From: Ramlibacter sp. | Lineage (GTDB): Bacteria; Pseudomonadota; Gammaproteobacteria; Burkholderiales; Burkholderiaceae_C | Assembly (NCBI GenBank): GCA_016713005.1 | Contig: JADJPY010000003.1 | Coordinates: forward strand, 417,731 to 481,730 | Length of the DNA stretch: 64,000 nt | Direction: 5' to 3' | In this document: positions 45,749-53,534 of the stretch, piece after piece | How the letters are laid out: every line of letters begins with the position of its first letter | Position numbering within the stretch: the first letter of the stretch is position 1 | Notes under the pieces: generated by a model | Seen by the model: the letters and a program-made list of their open reading frames with translations, nothing else | Database searches by the model: none | Told to the model about the DNA's origin: nothing | Program-made: the position numbers and the translations under genes

Positions 45749-47431
45749 TCAGACGGTGGTCGGGCCTTCGCGTCGCACCCACAGGATGGCGCGCCCGTCC
45801 TCCTGCGTGCGCAACGTGTCCATTGCCGCCGTCGCGGCCTGCAAGGTGTGTTGCGGCTGGGGGCCCTGGTCGTCGATGGAGCTGATGACCACCCTGAACT
45901 GCAGCGGTGTCGGGCCGGGGATGAGCGGGGAGCGCTTCAGCCCGGCGGCCACGATGCGGGTGGCGCAGTCCATCAGCTCGTCGTCGCTGCAGGGGCCTTC
46001 CAGCAGCAGCAGGAACTGGTTGCCGTGCCAGCGCGCGGCGGTGTCAAAGTCGCCCGCAATGCGCCGCAGCCTCGATGCGGCGACCAGCAGCGCAGCTTCG
46101 GCGGCACGGCGTCCCTCCTGGGCCTGCAGCGCGTCCAGGTTGCACAGTTCCACCAGCAGCAGCCCGCTGCGGTGGCGAAAGCGCCGCGCTCGCAACCACA
46201 TGCGCTCCATGCGCAGGCGCGCCACGCGCTCGCTCGTCAGCCCGGTGGCCGGGTCCAGCTGTGAGCCGCCCGCGTGCAGCATGCCCGCGTCGCGCATCTC
46301 GCGTGCGCGCCGCTGCAGCACCCACAGCATGAGAGGCACGGTCACCAGCGAACCGACCTGCAGCCCGTACTGGGCCAGCCAGTTGGTGGCCGCGATCAGG
46401 TTGGCGTCGCGCAGCACGTTGGCCACGCCGCCCGCACACGCCGGCAGCAGGCTCATCGCCAGTGGGCGCATCGCGCGGTTGCCGCGGCGGATGGCCTGCC
46501 AGGCGGCCCAGGCGCAGGCGGCCAGCGTCAGGGCAAACAGCACATCCAGCGTGTGGCTCGCCGCCCTGGCGCCCAGACTCAGGGCCACGGGTGTGGCCAG
46601 CAGTGGTGCGGCCAGCACGGCCAGCAGCAGCTCGCGCACAGGCCGCGGCCGCTGGGCCGGTGTGGTGACGGCCAGCAGCATCAGAGGCAGTGCGGCGATG
46701 ACCAGGGCACTGAGCACCGGCGCGGCCCACATCGTCCAGCCCGGCTGCTCGGGCCACAGGTATTGGCCAGCCACCCCCAGAAACACGCCCTGCACCAGGA
46801 AGCCCAGCAGGGTCAGCCAGGCACCGGCCAGCACCGCGCGGTCGCGCCGGTTGACGGCGATCACGCCCGAGAACCACAGCGCGATCAGCCCGATGCCGAA
46901 AAAACCGCCCAGCAGCATGGACTCAGCCTGTTGCGAGCGCAGCATCTCAAGGCTGTCCTGCACGCACCAGCCCAGGCCCAGGGGCAAATCCGAGCGCACC
47001 GCCAGCAACACCGCTCGGGGCTCGGGCGTGGGCGAAAGCCGCAGCATCGGGACGCGGCCCGGCACCGGCCAGGCCGATCGTGGCAGGGATACGCCGCTGA
47101 CACCCTGCGAGACCCAGGCGCCGTCCTGCCAGACCCAGGCTTCCAGGTGGGTCACGCGGGCGTAGTCCAGCCAGACGTAGCGGCCCACCTTGGCGTCGGC
47201 GGGCTGTTGCCACCACAGCCAGGTGCGGGCCGGTGCCGCCTGCACCGGCACGGCGCCCGTCACAGGCTTGTAGGTGGCTGACGCAGCCGTGGCGGCGTCA
47301 GCCTGCCCGCTGGTATCAATCCAGTACGACAAGGTGGCTTGCGCGTGGCCTGACGCAGGCATCAGGGTGCCCAGCACCACAGCGGCCAGCGCCAGCCAGC
47401 GCCCCAGCGAGCGGCCTGTAGGGAAAACCAA
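45749..47431 (-). CDS. 7TM-DISM protein with degenerate GGDEF domain (copy 2)
   Basis: The 560-residue protein has a signal peptide (LALAAVVLGTLMPASGHAQA), a periplasmic sensor domain, seven membrane segments and a GGDEF-like end. Key residues are lost: RWHGNQFLLLLEG is at the place of the GGDEF loop, so it is almost surely not an active cyclase. Architecture and several strings (GQYLWPEQPGW against GQYLWDESPAW in copy 1) show that it is a paralogue of the gene at 42983. The metallopeptidase gene lies between them. Confidence 0.82.
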   Translation of the reverse strand: MVFPTGRSLGRWLALAAVVLGTLMPASGHAQATLSYWIDTSGQADAATAASATYKPVTGAVPVQAAPARTWLWWQQPADAKVGRYVWLDYARVTHLEAWVWQDGAWVSQGVSGVSLPRSAWPVPGRVPMLRLSPTPEPRAVLLAVRSDLPLGLGWCVQDSLEMLRSQQAESMLLGGFFGIGLIALWFSGVIAVNRRDRAVLAGAWLTLLGFLVQGVFLGVAGQYLWPEQPGWTMWAAPVLSALVIAALPLMLLAVTTPAQRPRPVRELLLAVLAAPLLATPVALSLGARAASHTLDVLFALTLAACAWAAWQAIRRGNRAMRPLAMSLLPACAGGVANVLRDANLIAATNWLAQYGLQVGSLVTVPLMLWVLQRRAREMRDAGMLHAGGSQLDPATGLTSERVARLRMERMWLRARRFRHRSGLLLVELCNLDALQAQEGRRAAEAALLVAASRLRRIAGDFDTAARWHGNQFLLLLEGPCSDDELMDCATRIVAAGLKRSPLIPGPTPLQFRVVISSIDDQGPQPQHTLQAATAAMDTLRTQEDGRAILWVRREGPTTV

Positions 47432-47634
47432 CGACGTTCCTTGTTTTGGGTCCGCGCGGCCCGGCCGTCGCGGCTAAAAGCCCATGCTAGCCCCAAAGAC
47501 CGCGTTCGCCCAGACCCGCGCCGCAGGCGACCGCCGGGACCGGAACCCCGGCACAGGCGTGTCGCGTGGCAGCGACGGCGCGCCCTGGCTCAGGGCCGCC
47601 CCCTGCGGCCGAAATGCGACAATAGAGGGATCCC

Positions 47635-49086
47635 ATGAGCAAACCCTTTCAATCGCTTGGCCTTGCCGAGCCCATCGAACGCGCGGTCGCCGAACTCGGC
47701 TACTCGTCCATGACCCCGATCCAGGAGCAGGCCATTCCGGTTGTGCTGGCCGGTCGGGACATCATGGGCGCCGCACAGACCGGCACCGGCAAGACCGCCG
47801 CCTTTGCCCTGCCGCTGCTGCAGCGCCTGCTCAAGCACGAGAACGCGTCCACCTCGCCGGCGCGCCACCCCGTGCGCGCGCTGGTGCTGCTGCCCACGCG
47901 CGAGCTGGCCGACCAGGTCGCCCAGGCCGTCAAGGCCTACGCCAAATACACCCAGCTGCGCAGCACGGTGGTTTTCGGCGGCATCGACATGAAGCCGCAG
48001 ACCGCCGAGCTCAAAAAAGGCGTCGAGGTGCTGGTGGCCACCCCGGGGCGCCTGCTGGACCACATCGAGGCCAAGAGCGCCGTGCTCAACCAGGTTGAGT
48101 ACGTCGTGCTGGACGAGGCCGACCGCATGCTGGACATCGGCTTCCTGCCCGATCTGCAGCGCATCCTGAGTTTTCTGCCCAAGCAGCGCACCACGCTGCT
48201 GTTCTCGGCCACCTTCTCCCCGGAAATCCGCCGTCTGGCTTCCAGCTACCTGCAGGACCCGGTCACGGTCGAGGTGGCGCGCCCCAACGCCACGGCCTCC
48301 ACCGTGGAGCAGCATTTCTACAGCGTCACCGATGACGACAAGCGCCGCGCCGTGCGCCAGATCATCCGCGACCGCGGCCTCAAGCAGGCCTTCGTGTTCG
48401 TCAACAGCAAGCTCGGTTGCGCGCGCCTGGCGCGCTCGCTGGAGCGCGACGGCCTGAACACCACCGCGCTGCACGGCGACAAGAGCCAGGACGAGCGGCT
48501 CAAGGCGCTGGACGCCTTCAAGAAGGGTGAAGTTGACCTGCTGGTGGCCACCGACGTCGCCGCACGCGGGCTGGACATCAAGGATGTCCCGGCGGTTTTC
48601 AACTTCGACATCCCGTTCAACGCCGAGGACTACGTGCACCGCATCGGGCGCACCGGCCGCGCCGGCGCCGCGGGGCTGGCGGTCAGCTTCGTGGGCGGCA
48701 GCAACGACGCGCGCCTGGTCGCCGAGATCGAAAAACTCATCAAGACCAAGATCGAGATCGAGCCGATGGAGTTCGAGGAAGACCGCCCGCGCATCCGCGA
48801 GCAGGGCCGCTTCAACGAAGGCCACCGCATGTACGAGCAGGCCCCGCGCGGCCCGCGCCCCGACGCTTCCGTCCCGTCCGGCGGGTCCGACGCTGCGCCG
48901 CGGGCACCGCGCATGCACCGTCCGGCCCCCGCGCCGCGCGACCCGTTCTTCGACCAGCCCTACGAAGCGCCGTCCACCGACGCCGCGCCCGCCTGGGAGG
49001 CCGCAGCCGCCAGCCAGCCCAAGAGCCGCACCTCGGCCAACATCAAGCCCAAGCGGGCGGTGGCTGCGCTGTTCAAGTCGGGCTGA
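47635..49086 (+). CDS. rhlE: DEAD-box RNA helicase (RhlE type)
   Basis: The 483-residue protein has the Q motif (TPIQEQAIP), Walker A AQTGTGKT (47-54), PTRELADQV, DEAD (about 160-163), SATFSPEIR, ATDVAARGLDI and HRIGRTGRAG. It unwinds short RNA helices in ribosome assembly, mRNA turnover and cold response. The C-terminal tail past about residue 385 is Arg/Pro-rich and ends TSANIKPKRAVAALFKSG, an RhlE-like RNA-binding tail. A GACAAT box at about 47617 may be a -10 element. A terminator follows. Confidence 0.93.
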   Translation: MSKPFQSLGLAEPIERAVAELGYSSMTPIQEQAIPVVLAGRDIMGAAQTGTGKTAAFALPLLQRLLKHENASTSPARHPVRALVLLPTRELADQVAQAVKAYAKYTQLRSTVVFGGIDMKPQTAELKKGVEVLVATPGRLLDHIEAKSAVLNQVEYVVLDEADRMLDIGFLPDLQRILSFLPKQRTTLLFSATFSPEIRRLASSYLQDPVTVEVARPNATASTVEQHFYSVTDDDKRRAVRQIIRDRGLKQAFVFVNSKLGCARLARSLERDGLNTTALHGDKSQDERLKALDAFKKGEVDLLVATDVAARGLDIKDVPAVFNFDIPFNAEDYVHRIGRTGRAGAAGLAVSFVGGSNDARLVAEIEKLIKTKIEIEPMEFEEDRPRIREQGRFNEGHRMYEQAPRGPRPDASVPSGGSDAAPRAPRMHRPAPAPRDPFFDQPYEAPSTDAAPAWEAAAASQPKSRTSANIKPKRAVAALFKSG

Positions 49087-49111
49087 AGCCGGCTTTAGCC
49101 CGGCGCTTTTT
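49079..49111 (+). terminator. Probable intrinsic terminator after rhlE
   Basis: GGGCTGAAGCC and GGCTTTAGCCC pair as a long stem starting at the last codon of rhlE, with CTTTTT shortly after. A dispersed repeat follows. Confidence 0.6.
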
Positions 49112-49127
49112 GGGCGGGCCTGCGGGG

Positions 49128-49177
49128 CCGAGAAGCCCCATGGGTGCTTGCTGACCCACTACAAAAACGATAGCAAC
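49128..49177 (+). repeat. Dispersed hairpin repeat, copy 8
   Basis: CCGAGAAGCCCCATGGGTGCTTGCTG is followed by ACCCACTACAAAAACGATAGCAAC. It lies between the convergent rhlE and apaH genes. Confidence 0.8.
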
Positions 49178-49196
49178 CGAAGCGTGGCGTCAGTTC

Positions 49197-50027
49197 TCAC
49201 TCACCCGGCCGCTGGGCCTGCGGGCAGTGCACGCTGCGCCGCTCGTGCGCGCCGGCCGGGTCCAGGCGCAGCGCCGTGAGGCAGCCACCCCACACGCAGC
49301 CGGTGTCCAGCGCGAACACGTCGTCGCGTGGCGGCGTGGACAGCGTGGACCAGTGGCCAAACGCCACGGGTGTCCCGGCTGTGCGGCGACCCGGCGTGTC
49401 GTACCACGGGTAGAACCCGGGCGGCGCGGCGGCGGCGCCTTCCTTCACCAAGAAATCCATGGTGCCGTCCGGCGTACAAAAACGCAGCCGGGTGAGTACG
49501 TTGAGGATCATGCGCAGCCTGTCCGTGCCCGCAAGCGCCTCGTCCCAGCGCGCCGGCTCGTTGCCGTACATCTGCGCGATGAAGGCTGTCCAGTCCGGGG
49601 CGGACAGCACCGCCTGCACCTCGGCGGCAAGGGCCAGTGTTTTCGTCACCGTCCACTGCGGCAGCACGCCGGCGTGCACCATCAGAACGCCCTGCGCCTG
49701 CGCCGCCAGCGGGCGGCGGCGCAACCAGTCGACCAGCGCGGCGCCGTCGGGCGCGGCCAGCACGGTGTCCAGCGTGTCGCTGCGGTGCGGGCGGCGCACA
49801 CCTTGAGAGAGCGCCAGCAGGTGCAGGTCGTGGTTGCCCAGGATGGCGTGCGCGCTGCCCTCCAGCGCACGCATGCGGCGCAACACGCCCAGCGAGTCCG
49901 GCCCGCGATTCACCAGGTCGCCCAGCAGCCACAGGTTGTCGCGGCTGGGCGAGAAGCCGATTTCCGCCAGAAGGCGGGAGAGGGCGTCGTCGCAGCCCTG
50001 CACGTCGCCGATCAAGTAAAGTGCCAT
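49197..50027 (-). CDS. apaH: Symmetrical bis(5'-nucleosyl)-tetraphosphatase
   Basis: The 276-residue metallophosphatase splits Ap4A into two ADP. Motifs are LIGDVQGCDDAL, LLGDLVNRGPDS, ILGNHDLHLLAL, VHAGVLPQWT and FGHWSTL, all as in E. coli ApaH. ApaH also removes Np4 caps from RNA 5' ends. Its ATG is only 2 bp from the ATG of the divergent CorC-like gene, so its promoter must lie inside that gene. Confidence 0.95.
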   Translation of the reverse strand: MALYLIGDVQGCDDALSRLLAEIGFSPSRDNLWLLGDLVNRGPDSLGVLRRMRALEGSAHAILGNHDLHLLALSQGVRRPHRSDTLDTVLAAPDGAALVDWLRRRPLAAQAQGVLMVHAGVLPQWTVTKTLALAAEVQAVLSAPDWTAFIAQMYGNEPARWDEALAGTDRLRMILNVLTRLRFCTPDGTMDFLVKEGAAAAPPGFYPWYDTPGRRTAGTPVAFGHWSTLSTPPRDDVFALDTGCVWGGCLTALRLDPAGAHERRSVHCPQAQRPGE

Positions 50028-50029
50028 GC

Positions 50030-51331
50030 ATGGATTTTCTGCTGATTGCGCTGCTGACCGCGCTCAATGGGGCTTTCGCGATGTCCGAGCTGGCGATCAC
50101 GGCCAGCCGAAAGGCGCGCCTCATCGCCATGGATGAAGCCGGCGACAAGGGCGCGCGCGCCGCGCTCAAGCTGCTGGAGCAACCCACGCAGTTCCTGTCT
50201 TCGGTGCAGGTGGGCATCACGTCCATCGGCATGCTCAACGGCATCATCGGCGAGGCGGCTTTTGCAAGCGGCCTTGCCGACTGGCTGCAGGCCTGGGGTG
50301 TGGCGCCGCGCCCTGCCGAAATCGCGGCCACGGCCATCGTGGTCACTGTCATCACCTTCATCACCATCGTGTTTGGCGAGCTGGTGCCCAAGCGCATCGG
50401 GCTGCTCTACCCGGAGGTGGTCTCGCGCTGGGTGGCCCGGCCCATGACCTGGGTGGCCACGGGCGCCAAGCCGTTTGTGCAGCTGCTGTCCGTCAGCACA
50501 CATGCCACGCTCAAGTTGCTGCGCATCGACAACAACGCCGCGCGCGGCGTGACGGAGGAAGAAATCAACGCCAGCCTCGAAGAGGGCCTGGACGCCGGTG
50601 TCATCGAGGCGCACGAGCACCAGATGGTGCGCAACGTGTTCCACCTGGACGACCGGCCGCTCACCTCGATGATGGTGCCGCGTTCGGACATCCGATGGGT
50701 CGACGCGGGCGCCACGGTGGCCCAGGCGCTGGATGTGGCGATGGTCGATGGCCATTCCTGGTACGCCGTGTGCCGCGGCAGCCTGGACGACGTGCAGGGC
50801 ACCATCAGCGTGGCCACGCTGCTGGGCCTGCGGGCGCACCCCGACGCGGGCTTTGCACAGCATGTGCAGGGCGCCGTGTTCGTGCCAGAGTCGCTCAGCG
50901 GGCTGGAGCTGCTGGAGCAGTTCCGCCACAAGAGCGCGCGCATGGTGTTCGTGGTGGACGAGTACGGCGTCGTCCAGGGCCTGATGACCCCCGGCGACCT
51001 TCTGGAGGCCATCACCGGCGAGCTCAAGCCCGAAGCCGGTGGCGACGCCTGGGCCACGCCGCGCGGCGATGGCAGCTGGCTGCTGGACGGCCTGATGCCC
51101 GTGGGCGAGCTCAAGGCGCGGCTGGACATCGACGAACTGCCCGAAGAAGACCGTGGCCGCTACAACACCGTGGCCGGCTTGCTGATGGCGGTGTCGGGCC
51201 AGTTGCCTGGCACGGGCGAGCGCATCGCCTGTGCCGGATGGGAGTTTGAGGTGGTGGACCTGGACGGCAGGCGCATCGACAAGGTGCTGGCGGTGCGCCT
51301 GCCCCCGTCGTTCGCCGAATCCGAGGGTTAA
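50030..51331 (+). CDS. CNNM/CorC-HlyC-family membrane protein (DUF21 plus CBS)
   Basis: The 433-residue protein has a DUF21 membrane domain (three to four segments, with LTALNGAFAMSELAI and VVTVITFITIVFGELVPKRIG), a pair of CBS domains (VPRSDIRWVDAG, VVDEYGVVQGLMTPGDLLEAITGE) and a C-terminal CorC/HlyC domain. The family is linked to Mg2+ or Co2+ efflux and was earlier called hemolysin. The ATG at 50030 is used because MDFLLIALLTALNGAF is the family start. Its start codon is 2 bp from that of divergent apaH. Confidence 0.9.
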   Translation: MDFLLIALLTALNGAFAMSELAITASRKARLIAMDEAGDKGARAALKLLEQPTQFLSSVQVGITSIGMLNGIIGEAAFASGLADWLQAWGVAPRPAEIAATAIVVTVITFITIVFGELVPKRIGLLYPEVVSRWVARPMTWVATGAKPFVQLLSVSTHATLKLLRIDNNAARGVTEEEINASLEEGLDAGVIEAHEHQMVRNVFHLDDRPLTSMMVPRSDIRWVDAGATVAQALDVAMVDGHSWYAVCRGSLDDVQGTISVATLLGLRAHPDAGFAQHVQGAVFVPESLSGLELLEQFRHKSARMVFVVDEYGVVQGLMTPGDLLEAITGELKPEAGGDAWATPRGDGSWLLDGLMPVGELKARLDIDELPEEDRGRYNTVAGLLMAVSGQLPGTGERIACAGWEFEVVDLDGRRIDKVLAVRLPPSFAESEG

Positions 51332-51440
51332 CCCTTGGTTCGGCTGACAAAAATCAACGAGCGACAAGGCCGTGAGTAATGCCGTGATTTTTCACACGCA
51401 CAGGGTGTCTGTTTCATGTGTCAATAGGTCGTTTGTCGCG

Positions 51441-51469
51441 TTGACCCTCTACTACCCGTGTGGTACAAT
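51441..51469 (+). promoter_or_regulatory. Sigma-70 promoter of the TPS leader
   Basis: TTGACC at 51441-51446 and TACAAT at 51464-51469 are separated by 17 bp, the optimum. Transcription should start near 51476. Confidence 0.85.
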
Positions 51470-51531
51470 CAGAGGGGTGAAAAAGTGAATTTTTGTCACA
51501 CGAATGAGATGCTTTTTCTGGAAAATTAGGT

Positions 51532-51585
51532 ATGGAAAAGTATCCTAATGAGAACCTAAGGCGTAATAAAATGGCGCCGCCATGA
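51532..51585 (+). CDS. Possible leader peptide of 17 residues
   Basis: ATG at 51532 opens a short frame MEKYPNENLRRNKMAPP ending TGA at 51583-51585. There is no strong Shine-Dalgarno before it. It covers the two CCTAA arms of the leader. It may be chance. Confidence 0.2.
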   Translation: MEKYPNENLRRNKMAPP

Positions 51586-51646
51586 TGTTTAAGGGAGTCA
51601 GCGCTTGTTGTTGAAAGCCACCAAAAGTAGCTTCAGTAACACATCT

Positions 51647-51679
51647 CCCGTCGACCGCAGCAGCGGCCGACGGGTTTTT
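51647..51679 (+). terminator. Intrinsic terminator in the TPS leader
   Basis: CCCGTCGaCCGC and GCGGcCGACGGG form an 11-bp stem with one mismatch and an AGCA loop, followed by TTTTT. It lies about 205 nt after the predicted transcription start and about 83 bp before the tpsB start. Confidence 0.85.
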
Positions 51680-51762
51680 GCGCTTGCCGAGCGTGGTTTT
51701 TGCGTTGATTCCCGAACTGTTTTCCCGGTGGCGCTGCCACTAGCAGCCCAAAAATTTCAAGA

Positions 51763-53523
51763 ATGACGAGGTCTTCCTTGGCTACCTCCCTCCAACCCAA
51801 ATCCTCCCTTGTTGCAGCCGTGTTCCGGTTGCCCGCGCTGGCCGCGGCGCTGTGTCTGGCCGGCCTTGGCGCCGTACACGCCCAGGCCCCCGGTGCCGGC
51901 GATGTGCTTCGGGAAACCAGCCGCCAGCAACCCCAGCCCCCGAAGGCGGACCCAGGGTTGCCCACGGCCCAGCCCGTCCGCCCGGCCCTGCAGGATCGGC
52001 CCGGCTTCAAGATGGTGGTCAACGGCTTCCGGATCAGCGGCGCCAGCGCCATCCCCGAGACCGACCTCCAACTGCTGCTGGTGGAGCAACTGGGCAAGGA
52101 AAACACCTTTAACGACCTGCAGACCGCCGTCGCCAGCGTCTCCAATTTCTACCGCGCCAAGGGCTACTTTGTGGCGCGCGCCTACCTGCCCCAGCAAGAG
52201 ATCAAGGGCGGCATCGTCGAGATCGCCGTGCTGGAGGGCACCGTAGGCGCCAACATCGTCAAGCAGGGTGGCTCTGCCCGCACCAAGCCGGAAGTGCTGC
52301 AGGGTTTCCTGTCCACCAATGTGCCCTCGGGCTCGGTGGTGCATGAGTCCAAACTTGAGCGCGCCGCGCTGCTGGCCAACGACCTGCCCGGCGTCAACGC
52401 CACCATCGGACTTGACCCGGGCGCCACCACCGGCACCACGGATGTGTCCCTGGAAGCCAACGAAGGCAAGCTGCTCAATGTCAGCGTCGACCTTGACAAC
52501 TACGGCAACCGCTTCACCGGCCAATGGCGCCTGGGCGCCAATGTCACCCTGAACTCCCCGGCCGGTCTGGGCGATCAGGCCAGCCTGCGCCTGATGCAGA
52601 CCGACGGCGACCTCGATTTCCTGCGGCTGAGCTACCAGTTGCCCATCGGCTCCAATGGCACCCGCGCCGGCGTCGCGTACTCCAACGTCGGCTTCACCGT
52701 GTGCTGCCAGGGCGCTTTCAACCCGTCGGGCGAAGGCCAGATCCTCAGCCTGTTCGTGACGCATCCGATCGTGCGCTCGCGCAACTACAACCTGTATTTC
52801 AACGGTGGCTGGGACGACAAGACCTCCATCAACGTGCCGCTGGCCGGCACCTCGCGCGAGCGCAACATCGGCCTGCTGACCCTGGGCCTGAACATGGACC
52901 GCCGCGACAACCTGGGCGGCGGTGGCGTGGTGTTTGGCAACGTCTCCCTGGCCACCGGCCGGCTTGGCATCAAGGACCCGGTGGACGCCGCAGCCGACGC
53001 GGCAGGTGTGCGCGCCGCGGGCAACTTCACCAAGGTGATGGCGCAGATCGCGCGCACCCAGCGCCTGAGCGACAGCTTCAGCCTGTATGGCGGCCTGAAT
53101 GCACAGTGGGCCAACAAGAACCTGGATGCCTCCGAGAAGTTCTCGCTGGGCGGCGCGCAGGGTGTGCGGGCCTACCCCAGCGGCGAGGCCGCAGGCGACG
53201 AAGGCTATCTGGCTCAAGTTGAGTTGCGCGCCGATTTGCCCTTCAGCCCCGGTGGCACGCAGTGGCAGGCCTTCATGTTCACCGACCTGGGCAGCACCAT
53301 CACCAACAAGACGCCGGCCGTCGCCGGCCTCGTGCCCAACCATTACCGCATTGGCGCCTACGGCCTGGGCCTCAACATCACCCGCGCCGGCCTGTTCCAG
53401 GTGCGCACGATGTGGGCGCACAAGATGGGCAGCAACCCCGGTGCCAACCCGCTCAACGGCAATGACGGCGACGGCAAGCAGGACCGCAGCCGCTTCTGGC
53501 TGCAGGCCGTTACCCAGTTCTGA
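51763..53523 (+). CDS. TpsB outer-membrane transporter (ShlB/FhaC family)
   Basis: This 586-residue Omp85-superfamily protein exports the adhesin coded next to it across the outer membrane. A signal peptide (about residues 19-43, ending VHAQA) is followed by a Pro-rich linker, a POTRA-type ShlB domain (FKMVVNGFRISGASAIPETDL, FYRAKGYFVARAYLPQQEIKGG) and a 16-strand barrel. The VRGY-like motif of the L6 loop reads VRAYPSGEAAGDEGY. The last residue is Phe (VTQF), as in outer membrane proteins. Its TGA overlaps a possible ATG of tpsA. Confidence 0.93.
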   Translation: MTRSSLATSLQPKSSLVAAVFRLPALAAALCLAGLGAVHAQAPGAGDVLRETSRQQPQPPKADPGLPTAQPVRPALQDRPGFKMVVNGFRISGASAIPETDLQLLLVEQLGKENTFNDLQTAVASVSNFYRAKGYFVARAYLPQQEIKGGIVEIAVLEGTVGANIVKQGGSARTKPEVLQGFLSTNVPSGSVVHESKLERAALLANDLPGVNATIGLDPGATTGTTDVSLEANEGKLLNVSVDLDNYGNRFTGQWRLGANVTLNSPAGLGDQASLRLMQTDGDLDFLRLSYQLPIGSNGTRAGVAYSNVGFTVCCQGAFNPSGEGQILSLFVTHPIVRSRNYNLYFNGGWDDKTSINVPLAGTSRERNIGLLTLGLNMDRRDNLGGGGVVFGNVSLATGRLGIKDPVDAAADAAGVRAAGNFTKVMAQIARTQRLSDSFSLYGGLNAQWANKNLDASEKFSLGGAQGVRAYPSGEAAGDEGYLAQVELRADLPFSPGGTQWQAFMFTDLGSTITNKTPAVAGLVPNHYRIGAYGLGLNITRAGLFQVRTMWAHKMGSNPGANPLNGNDGDGKQDRSRFWLQAVTQF

Positions 53524-53534
53524 TGGAGGCACGC

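Larger units (their letters stand above)
51476..51679 (+). ncRNA. Candidate leader RNA/small RNA ending in an intrinsic terminator
   Basis: Between the promoter and the terminator lies about 204 nt without a protein gene. TTAGG at 51526-51530 can pair with CCTAA at either 51544-51548 or 51555-51559, giving two exclusive hairpins. The transcript could be a free small RNA or an attenuator controlling tpsB. I do not recognise a riboswitch class. Confidence 0.45.
51332..51762 (+). other. Leader and promoter region of the two-partner secretion operon
   Basis: This 431-bp gap is clearly richer in A/T than its neighbours. It holds a consensus sigma-70 promoter (51441-51469), a transcribed leader with short AT-rich repeats and an intrinsic terminator (51647-51679), then about 80 bp to the tpsB start. 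No convincing gene is present except a possible 17-codon peptide at 51532-51585. Confidence 0.8.

Noticed and set aside
51332..51680. c-di-GMP (GEMM) riboswitch in the TPS leader
   Set aside because: I could not find the conserved GEMM core or tetraloop receptor; only a terminator and short alternative pairings are visible.
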